From Pseudobdellovibrionaceae bacterium (lineage in GTDB: Bacteria > Bdellovibrionota > Bdellovibrionia > Bdellovibrionales > UBA1609): 64,000 bases of DNA. The translations under genes and the position numbers were made by a program. The notes below the pieces were generated by a model. The model was not told where the DNA came from and made no database searches. It saw only the letters and a list, made by a program, of their open reading frames with translations. The stretch spans positions 434,001-498,000 of the forward strand of contig JACKAM010000003.1 in assembly GCA_020635075.1 (NCBI GenBank), written 5' to 3'. Positions 53,931 through 60,823 of this stretch are shown piece by piece. Positions within the stretch are counted from its first letter, which is position 1. Each line of letters opens with the position of its first letter.

Positions 53931-55149
53931 TTTCTTCCTCCTTCCCATCAAAAAATTCATATGGTAATTTCACTGAATCTTTCATAACGATATAAACTTT
54001 TCTTCCAGAGTTAACACTGAGGGTGGGTAGTAGGTTTTTAGCCTGCCTCATTAAAAAATCGGCAACCATTGTCGCACTGGAAGCCGCTCCTCTTTTTACC
54101 ACCACGTCGGCTCTATCAGGATCAGCACCGCCTACTCTTTTGCTTTGCCTGGCTATGATGTCTTCAGCTCCCTCTAATAAGGACTTGATAAAAGAATATT
54201 CGGCAAGCCTAGTGACGTTGCTGCGAAAAAGCCCTTTAACACCAAAGTTGTTATCAAGACTGTCCGTACCCCAGCCATTAATCTGTTTCTTTTCAAAATA
54301 ACGACCCGATTGACTAAAGCACCCCATAGATTCCGGCTGAATCTCAATGTGCCTCGTAGACATTACTGTTGACGCTTTGGCCACCATGAGACAGCCTACT
54401 AGAGAGAGTCGTTTTTTACTGGCCATTGTATAAGCTTGGTCTAATTGTATTAAAATCGGATAGGTGGACTGTTGAGGTATTTCGGCCCCCGCTATGATGG
54501 TTCCCAATGCCCAGCTCCCTACGCCCAAAACTACTCCAGGTTCTTCTTCTTTAGTTTTTGACTTTACTGGAAAAACAAGTCTTGAGTGACTCAGCCTCTC
54601 TTTAATTCTTTTCCTCTTCTTTTTTATAGGCTTGCTGCTTTCAGTAATAGGAGCACTATGTTGAGCCTCCCTAAATCCATCTAGTGGAGATTTTGAAAAT
54701 CCAATACTTGAATCTGTCTGAGAATTTTTAGGATTAGCATCGACATCATTACTTTTTGTTTCAGTAACAGCTTCTTTTTGATTTTTTTCACTTTCTTTTA
54801 GCTTTTCTCGTTGAGAAATCTGCAACATCTCTTCTCTTAATTGCTCTAATTCAAAACGAAGCTTTTTGTTTTCTTCTTTGATGTCCTTTCTAGCTTGCTC
54901 CAGTAAACCCAACTTACCCTGATAGATAGTTTTATAAGGATTTTCTAAAATACCTTCCTGTTCAAAGTTCCTCTTGTTATTGGGGTCAAAAACATAGGTG
55001 ACTTTTTCATTGCCTTTACTTAATAGATAGATCAAAAGAATGGGAATCACCGTAGCTAGAGCGATCATTCTTCTTCTATCGCCCTTTAACCAATCTAGAA
55101 AAATCTTGTAACGGGACTCCAACTCACTTTTTATAACTTCAATATTCAT
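53893..55149 (-). CDS. traB: TraB/VirB10-like conjugation protein
   Basis: The protein is 418 aa. One N-terminal membrane segment (MIALATVIPILLIYLLS, about 28-44) is followed by a coiled coil (about 75-125), a low-complexity linker and the VirB10 beta-barrel-like domain from about 195 (LGVGSWALGTIIAGAEIPQQ; RHIEIQPESMGCFS). The 'G..i.g.l...' start and the later Gly-rich segment match TraB/VirB10. It spans from inner membrane to outer core complex. Coupled to TraK (ATGA) and TraV. Confidence 0.82.
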   Translation of the reverse strand: MNIEVIKSELESRYKIFLDWLKGDRRRMIALATVIPILLIYLLSKGNEKVTYVFDPNNKRNFEQEGILENPYKTIYQGKLGLLEQARKDIKEENKKLRFELEQLREEMLQISQREKLKESEKNQKEAVTETKSNDVDANPKNSQTDSSIGFSKSPLDGFREAQHSAPITESSKPIKKKRKRIKERLSHSRLVFPVKSKTKEEEPGVVLGVGSWALGTIIAGAEIPQQSTYPILIQLDQAYTMASKKRLSLVGCLMVAKASTVMSTRHIEIQPESMGCFSQSGRYFEKKQINGWGTDSLDNNFGVKGLFRSNVTRLAEYSFIKSLLEGAEDIIARQSKRVGGADPDRADVVVKRGAASSATMVADFLMRQAKNLLPTLSVNSGRKVYIVMKDSVKLPYEFFDGKEEENEGFDYSFSVFN

Positions 55150-55988
55150 AATTTTTTCCCCTCTGGCTTTGGTTTCAAATAAGTTTTCTGAACCACTTGC
55201 TCGCCTTTTTTACAAATATGAGCCTTTTTAATATGAACATTGCCATCAGCTACTATTTTTAAAGTCGCCTTGTTAGAACCATACTTTTTTGGCACTAGCC
55301 TATAATTGGTGCTGTGTGAGACTATAGATCTATTAAGATCCTGCCCTTCAAAGAAGACTTTGGGTAATTGAAGAGCATATTCATATTTTCCCGAAGTATT
55401 CATCATTTGAATCACGTAGGCTTTAGTTTCTGGTCCTTCATAGACTTTTTCCACATAAGCCTTAAGGCCCCAATACCCACATCGAATTTGGCGACGAATC
55501 TTTTTTTCCTTAAATCCTAAAAGATGAGCCCCAGCAATTAATGAGCCCATGACTTCTAGATCTGTAACCTTTAACTTCCCCTTGATTCTTTTTGCGCCAA
55601 GGGTTTGTTTGGGAACAAATTGATACTCTTCCACGGTATACTTAGCATTGGAGATAATTTTTGCCTTGACTTTAATCACCTGACCATCAACAAGTGTGAA
55701 TAGAATCTTTTGTTGACCACTTTTAACCATGGGAGTGATGCTCAGCCTTGAGTAATTGGGATCATTTTTATCCTCTGGAGTTATTAGGAATTTACTTTTA
55801 TTATTGATACTTTTTACGTTCTTGGGAAAAACAAAGGTGATACTGTCAGCTACCAAGTCTCTATCGCTATCCACAAAAGGAATGGTCACTGAAACAGGTC
55901 TGGGTCCATATTCTACTCTTTCTGCAAAAACTTTTTGAGTCCCAAGGAGAAAAGTCATTATACATATTAAAGTTTTTAAAAATTTCAC
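55146..55988 (-). CDS. TraK/VirB9-like secretin-type conjugation protein
   Basis: The protein is 280 aa with a signal peptide (LKTLICIMTFLLGTQKVFA) and a beta-rich mature region (VEYGPRPVSVTIPFVDSD). The position between TraE and TraB is that of TraK, and the C-terminal half (ALQLPKVFFEGQDLNRSIVSHS, DGNVHIKKAHIC) has the alternating pattern of VirB9-like proteins. Sequence similarity was not verifiable; the assignment rests mainly on gene order, signal and size (F TraK is 242 aa). Confidence 0.62.
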   Translation of the reverse strand: MKFLKTLICIMTFLLGTQKVFAERVEYGPRPVSVTIPFVDSDRDLVADSITFVFPKNVKSINNKSKFLITPEDKNDPNYSRLSITPMVKSGQQKILFTLVDGQVIKVKAKIISNAKYTVEEYQFVPKQTLGAKRIKGKLKVTDLEVMGSLIAGAHLLGFKEKKIRRQIRCGYWGLKAYVEKVYEGPETKAYVIQMMNTSGKYEYALQLPKVFFEGQDLNRSIVSHSTNYRLVPKKYGSNKATLKIVADGNVHIKKAHICKKGEQVVQKTYLKPKPEGKKL

Positions 55989-56005
55989 TTAAATTCTCTC
56001 CTTTC

Positions 56006-56914
56006 CTAGTTAAAAACCTTGTTGTTTTTTGATCGGCTTTGATGATCATAAGAGCTTGCCGAAATCCGTTTCATATCCTCGATCTGTAGGCCCCAGGTGT
56101 TTCTATCGCGAGGAGCTACAATTTTTAGCCTCATGACGACGTACTCGTTTCTGGCCTTCATTTTTCGACCTCTCAAGGCACTAAAGACCTTGATAGGGGC
56201 CGTAGCTCTAAACCACCCGTTGCCATCCGGTTCTATGGTTTTCTCACCATTCACCTCAATATATTCACTCAAGCCCTCTTTAGTGATGTGATCAATGACG
56301 GGCTCCGTTTCTAAATCAAACTTGATTCTAAGAGATGGGCTCATATGAGACTTAAGCATTTGATAATGTTCTTTGACATTTGAGGGGCCGACATTTCCCA
56401 ATAAATCCAAAAAATGAACAAAAGCCATATGCACTCGCCCTGGGGGAAGGGTTTGTGGAGCCACCTCTGTGATTTCTTTTACTTCAGCCGGAACCATAAG
56501 GTAGTGCTTAAGCTTTAACTGTTTATTCAGATCAAGAGCGTAAAAGATCAAAGCGACGACAAGGGCTGCTTCCACAACTGCAACCAATTCTAAAGTGAGC
56601 CTACTCTTTGCCACTGCAGCCTTCAACCCCACATAACCTGCGGCCTTACTAATATCCACGCCATTTACAATATGTTTTGGTGGAGTGAGCAGTTTGCCTG
56701 CCTCAAATCCTTTTTCCAGTCCGCCGATCACTTGTCCTCCTAAGTTTTTAGCCGCTAAAAGGGGGGCTCGAAACCACCGAGCCGTCAAAAAGGGGATTCG
56801 ATTCCCTCGAACCCCTAAAATACGTCTTAAAGTCACCTTCTTAAGCTGAATGAGTTTTGCCAACACTTTCTTTAGATAACTCTCAAGAGTATTTAAACTT
56901 TGCGAATACTTCAT
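56006..56914 (-). CDS. TraE/VirB8-like inner-membrane conjugation protein
   Basis: The protein is 302 aa. After an unusual 100-residue N-terminal extension with basic and hydrophobic stretches, a membrane segment (LVAVVEAALVVALIFYALDL, about 107-126) leads to a periplasmic domain with VPAEVKEITEVAP, HFLDLLGNVGPSNV and YVVMRLKIVAP. That is the TraE/VirB8 pattern. F TraE is only 188 aa, so the extension is specific to this system. It is followed by TraK and TraB, the canonical order. Confidence 0.68.
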   Translation of the reverse strand: MKYSQSLNTLESYLKKVLAKLIQLKKVTLRRILGVRGNRIPFLTARWFRAPLLAAKNLGGQVIGGLEKGFEAGKLLTPPKHIVNGVDISKAAGYVGLKAAVAKSRLTLELVAVVEAALVVALIFYALDLNKQLKLKHYLMVPAEVKEITEVAPQTLPPGRVHMAFVHFLDLLGNVGPSNVKEHYQMLKSHMSPSLRIKFDLETEPVIDHITKEGLSEYIEVNGEKTIEPDGNGWFRATAPIKVFSALRGRKMKARNEYVVMRLKIVAPRDRNTWGLQIEDMKRISASSYDHQSRSKNNKVFN

Positions 56915-56916
56915 AT

Positions 56917-57363
56917 CTATCTCTCTAATGCCACTCGCTTAGTGGTGAACTCCATTTCAAGCCCCAAGGATCGCAAACGCTCATTACTAATTTGACAAAT
57001 ATGCTCTTTGTCCAAATACATATCTAGTGAGTTGCGATTAAGATTGGCCTTCACTGAACCCGCACGGAAAAATCGCTTTTCTTGTGTCTCTCCTGTACAT
57101 CGTAAAGTGATCTTTGACTTCTCTAGGGAGTCTTTAACCTGCTTTTCGCTCACACCACCACCGGGGCGACGATTAAGATCTACCCCTACATGCTTATGTA
57201 AAAAGGATTCATTCATTGAAATGATATCGTTTTTATTGAGATAGACGTTCAGTGTGCCCTTTTGCTGATTAAAAGTGACATCATAGGGCTCTACCACTTT
57301 TTTTCCTGCAACTTTTCCAGTGACAGGAACCTCTACACTTTCGATTTTAAATTTTTTGTTATC
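56917..57363 (-). CDS. Internally duplicated protein between TraL and TraE
   Basis: The protein is 148 aa from the ATG at 57363, preceded by GGAGG. Two segments align: GTLNVYLNKNDIISMNESFL (about 36-55) and NSLDMYLDKEHICQISNERL (about 111-130), each followed by a G-x-x-L/E piece. So the protein seems to consist of two copies of a roughly 40-residue unit separated by a basic linker. It has no signal peptide. No family is recognised. Confidence 0.6.
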   Translation of the reverse strand, partial: DNKKFKIESVEVPVTGKVAGKKVVEPYDVTFNQQKGTLNVYLNKNDIISMNESFLHKHVGVDLNRRPGGGVSEKQVKDSLEKSKITLRCTGETQEKRFFRAGSVKANLNRNSLDMYLDKEHICQISNERLRSLGLEMEFTTKRVALER

Positions 57364-57781
57364 CATGCATGACCTCCATATCTGCATTATTACTTTTTTC
57401 TTCACTTTCTATTGCTAGTGACCTCACCTGAAACCCACAGTCCACGGCAGAAACACTAAAATAATAATTGAGTTCCACCCACTGCTCTTCTGGCTCCATG
57501 GTCATTAAGACTTCATTTAGCCTTTCATAATTAAAATTTACCTCCCTTTCTCCGGATAAAAATTGTTCTCTTAAGATTCCTAAAGTGGAATTACTGATAT
57601 GTAGATGTCCACACTCACTACATTTTAAAGTTGGTGTGTGATAAACCAGCATACCTTCAAAGTCCCGACCACTTTTCCAGTACACTTCTATCCCTGATCT
57701 CACAGATTTAAGCTGAGCACTCTCGCACCTTTCACACCTTTGGGACTCTAAAATAAATTTTTGCCAACTCTTTGCTTCCAT
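57359..57781 (-). CDS. Zinc-ribbon protein in the conjugation operon
   Basis: The protein is 140 aa. CERCESAQLKS (about 16-26) and LKCSECGHLH (about 52-61) give two CxxC pairs, a zinc ribbon in the spirit of the MqsA/YgiT antitoxin N-terminus. The rest is an alpha-beta region without known motif; there is no HTH like that of MqsA. It overlaps the duplicated protein's gene by five bases. Possibly a regulator or an assembly factor. Confidence 0.6.
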   Translation of the reverse strand: MEAKSWQKFILESQRCERCESAQLKSVRSGIEVYWKSGRDFEGMLVYHTPTLKCSECGHLHISNSTLGILREQFLSGEREVNFNYERLNEVLMTMEPEEQWVELNYYFSVSAVDCGFQVRSLAIESEEKSNNADMEVMHG

Positions 57782-57796
57782 TCACTTCCTCCTAAA

Positions 57797-58108
57797 TTAC
57801 GCCGCAAATCTTCCTGACTTGGGGGGCCTTACAATTCCCGAAAAATTAAGCCCAAATATTTTGTATAATTTTTGAACCACCACGCCTCTTTCATAACGAC
57901 TCCTAACTGCAGGCCAAAACCCCCAAAGACCAATCAGACAAGTCGTCAATAAGAATGGATTTGTAAAAATAATACCAAAGTAAAAAATGAGCCCAATGCC
58001 TAGTAATGCCTCTCTAAACTCCAGGTAATCAAAAACCATTATAGGTTTGGCTATGGTCTGACAGATATTTTCACTATGATTGTAACGATTCTCTTCTAGC
58101 CTATACAT
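57797..58108 (-). CDS. TraL-like conjugation membrane protein
   Basis: The protein is 103 aa with the hydrophobic pair IGLIFYFGIIF and FLLTTCLIGLWGFW (about 36-46 and 51-66). It ends in a basic tail. TraL/VirB3 proteins are of this size and topology, and the gene follows the pilin-like gene as traL follows traA in F. It overlaps the pilin gene by eight bases. Confidence 0.65.
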   Translation of the reverse strand: MYRLEENRYNHSENICQTIAKPIMVFDYLEFREALLGIGLIFYFGIIFTNPFLLTTCLIGLWGFWPAVRSRYERGVVVQKLYKIFGLNFSGIVRPPKSGRFAA

Positions 58109-58532
58109 AAATAGGCTCCCTATGTGTCATTTCAATACTTGAAAAAATGGTGCCCTTATTTAGGGTCTTTAAGTCTTTTACGAACTTTGGAACCACTAGA
58201 ATAAAAATTGCAGCAATCAGCGCTATAATAAATAAGACAATTTTTTGCTGAATAAGTGCCCAAGTGGACCAGAATAAAAATATTCCACCAACAAGGGGAC
58301 TACCCCAACCAAATAGAATCGTGTCAAAAGTCTTAAGTAAACTTGAAGCGGTTTCAAACTGTCCACTCAAATCATCTCCGCTCAAATCAGCACCCCAACT
58401 GCGGGAACTTACAAGCACTAAGCCTAAGAGGAACAAAAAAACCCACTTGGGATTGTTATTGTTGGTTAGATCTCCCGTCTTGATCCATTCCTTTGAAAAA
58501 TAAGGTGATGTAACTACGTTTTGTCCTTCCAT
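58101..58532 (-). CDS. Pilin-like (TraA/VirB2-type) protein
   Basis: The protein is 143 aa from the ATG at 58532, preceded by AAAGGAG. A long leader with a hydrophobic stretch (WVFLFLLGLVLVSSRSWGA) suggests cleavage before DLSG. The mature part has two hydrophobic helices (SPLVGGIFLFWSTWALI and IVLFIIALIAAIFILVV), the VirB2/TraA topology, with a C-terminal tail. The length after cleavage (about 95 aa) is right for a conjugative pilin. Position before TraL supports it. Confidence 0.68.
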   Translation of the reverse strand: MEGQNVVTSPYFSKEWIKTGDLTNNNNPKWVFLFLLGLVLVSSRSWGADLSGDDLSGQFETASSLLKTFDTILFGWGSPLVGGIFLFWSTWALIQQKIVLFIIALIAAIFILVVPKFVKDLKTLNKGTIFSSIEMTHREPIYV

Positions 58533-58569
58533 GAACACTCCTTTCCTCCTCCTTGAGGATTAATACTTT

Positions 58570-59310
58570 TTATAATTTCTTTACTAAATCTCTAAGTTCC
58601 TCTACCGTTTTAACCCCTGTAACACGGGCCACTCTCTTTTGCTTTTCATCTACAATCAAAGTCAATGGCCATGCCTTGATTTTTAATTTTTCCTGTTCAC
58701 CGGGCTTTATCTTTTGCCATGGCAAAACTAGTCCAGGCACTACATCATTTCCTGAATCTAAGCGCACTGCCTCCACCATAACTCCGATTTGAACCAGTCT
58801 GTTTACTTCTGGATACATGGCCTTACAGCTAGGGCAATTTGAATCGAAATAAAAAACCACATATTTGCCCTTAAAACTTTTTCTAACGGACTCATCTCTA
58901 ACAAATTTACTTTTTTCTTTTTGAGGATCTAGTGATTTGTCCACATTACCCAAGTAGAGTTTCATTTTATCCATCGCTCGCGTATGAACTAAGTTTCTCT
59001 TTTTTATGTAGGCATCCCACATCAGTACATTTTTTTTCGTAGGTCTTCTATAAACCTCCATAAAAGGAGCTGGTGGGATGTAATTTCCTTCTTTAAAAAA
59101 TTCATCATTTTCTGGGTTTAAATATTTGTCCCACTCAAAATCTTGTTTTTTAGAAGTTTCGATTTTTTTACTACTCTTAATTGACTCCGACTTTTCTTTA
59201 CTCGACCAATAGTTGATCTCATTTTCAAAGTATTTAAGTCCCTCGGCATTTGTAAAAGAGGGTAAAAGCCAAAGTATAACTAATTTAGGCCACAGACATT
59301 GCATCTTCAT
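58570..59310 (-). CDS. TraF-like periplasmic thioredoxin-fold protein
   Basis: The protein is 246 aa from the ATG at 59310, which opens a signal peptide (LWPKLVILWLLPSFTNA). The C-terminal 120 residues form a thioredoxin fold: GKYVVFYFDSNCPSCKAMYP with the CxxC (about 160) and a cis-Pro region near IKAWPLTLIVD. F-type TraF has the same two-part plan and helps disulfide formation in conjugation proteins. Here it keeps the CPSC motif and so may be redox active, whereas F TraF has lost it. Overlaps the ATPase gene. Confidence 0.82.
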   Translation of the reverse strand: MKMQCLWPKLVILWLLPSFTNAEGLKYFENEINYWSSKEKSESIKSSKKIETSKKQDFEWDKYLNPENDEFFKEGNYIPPAPFMEVYRRPTKKNVLMWDAYIKKRNLVHTRAMDKMKLYLGNVDKSLDPQKEKSKFVRDESVRKSFKGKYVVFYFDSNCPSCKAMYPEVNRLVQIGVMVEAVRLDSGNDVVPGLVLPWQKIKPGEQEKLKIKAWPLTLIVDEKQKRVARVTGVKTVEELRDLVKKL

Positions 59311-60823
59311 AAGAGATGACCCCCTTTTGCGCATACTCAAGAGCCATTTCCTTGAGCGTCCTATAGTTATCCACATCCTCTGAGTCTAAGAACTGAGTAA
59401 TTTGTTTTTGATTCACCATTTGAACCACAAGTTGTCTTTTTCTCGAATACCCACCGATGCAGTCCTCCACATTGCAGCCTTCAGAGTTGGCTTTCATAAA
59501 GCTTGTTCCATCTTTTAGAGGGATATCTTCAGTTTTTTGTGAGCAATTTCCACAAAGCCTTTTTAAAAGAGTCTGAGCCACACAAAGACGTAAATTTTCT
59601 TTTAAAATATCATCTGTTATTCCAAGCATTCTTAAACGGCTTACAACATTCATCGCATCATTGGTGTGAATTGTTGAAATTACTAGGTGTCCCGTGGCCG
59701 CCGCTTTAAAGCAAATTTGAGCAGTTTCCTCATCTCTTATTTCACCAACAATTATCACATCAGGGTCGTGCCTTAAAATGGCTCTTAGACCTGAATTAAA
59801 TGTTATTCGGTCCTTTACGATAGGCACCTGTAGCATATCGCTTGATTCATGCTCAATAGGGTCTTCCAGAGTGATGATTTTCTTTTTTGAGCGATCCATT
59901 TCCATAACCAGTGAATATACTGTGGACGACTTGCCACTTCCGGTGGGTCCAGATATAAGTACCACTCCATTTTTAAAGCCTATGGACTTTTTAAAGGCAT
60001 TGACTGCATCTATTGATAGGCCCATTTTGTCAATCCTCAGCTCTCCGGCCTTATCCATGTCATTGACTCGCAAACAAAGCCCGCTACCAAATTTTGTGGG
60101 CAAAATATTGCTACGCACTTTAACATTAAGAGCTGGAAATACAGCCTCTCCATCACCATCTTTACCAGTAACCACTAACGGAAGTCCGCTTAATCTTTTA
60201 GCCTCACTTAAAAAGCCGTCTCTATGAGAAAAATCCAAAGTTTTAATAGTGGTGAGCTCGCCTATAATTCTAAAGCGTATAAGAAGCTCATCTTCTTTGG
60301 GCTCAATATGAATGTCACTGGCTTTTTCTGTCTTTGCTCTTTCTAGAAGGTCTAAAAACATAGTTTTGTAGGCGTACTCATTTTCTTTTAATGTTTCCCT
60401 TACAGCTTCTTCCTCAGAATCACTGAAAAAAGATTTAATAATGGCAAGCCATTGTGACTTATCAATCATGTAGATTTCATTGATTTTTTTATTCTCTTTT
60501 TCCGCATTTTCTAGTAACTCGTCACAAAATTTTCCAAAATAAAAGGACACCCCCCTTTCGTCTTCCACCTTAATGGCATTGCCTACTAATTGAGGTTGAA
60601 TGTTCTTTTCCTTAAAATCTTCAATAAGAGTCACTGCTGATTTTAATTTCTCTATTTTTAAAAACTCTTTAAGTGCTAAATTAAGATCACTTTGCTCTAT
60701 CATCTTCAAGTCCCTGACTAATCTTCCCAGTTTTGCGGGCAAGCACTCTTGCATTCCTAATGCTTCCATAAGCTCGTCACTGGATAGTAATTTTTTTAAA
60801 ACTAAATACTCACCAAACTTCAT
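59285..60823 (-). CDS. GspE/PilB-type secretion ATPase within the conjugation operon
   Basis: The protein is 512 aa from the ATG at 60823, sharing ATGA with the upstream fusion gene. An N-terminal MshEN-like domain (FGEYLVLKKLLSSDELMEAL) precedes the ATPase: Walker A SGPTGSGKSS (about 293), Asp box EDPIEHES, Walker B HDPDVIIVGEIRDEE (about 353) and the His box ATGHLVISTIHTNDA. Four cysteines follow, CGNC (about 426) and CNVEDC (about 451), the GspE zinc finger. This is the type II secretion/type IV pilus family, not a typical VirB11, and F systems have no such ATPase. It may power pilus dynamics or assembly. Confidence 0.88.
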   Translation of the reverse strand: MKFGEYLVLKKLLSSDELMEALGMQECLPAKLGRLVRDLKMIEQSDLNLALKEFLKIEKLKSAVTLIEDFKEKNIQPQLVGNAIKVEDERGVSFYFGKFCDELLENAEKENKKINEIYMIDKSQWLAIIKSFFSDSEEEAVRETLKENEYAYKTMFLDLLERAKTEKASDIHIEPKEDELLIRFRIIGELTTIKTLDFSHRDGFLSEAKRLSGLPLVVTGKDGDGEAVFPALNVKVRSNILPTKFGSGLCLRVNDMDKAGELRIDKMGLSIDAVNAFKKSIGFKNGVVLISGPTGSGKSSTVYSLVMEMDRSKKKIITLEDPIEHESSDMLQVPIVKDRITFNSGLRAILRHDPDVIIVGEIRDEETAQICFKAAATGHLVISTIHTNDAMNVVSRLRMLGITDDILKENLRLCVAQTLLKRLCGNCSQKTEDIPLKDGTSFMKANSEGCNVEDCIGGYSRKRQLVVQMVNQKQITQFLDSEDVDNYRTLKEMALEYAQKGVISYEDAMSVA

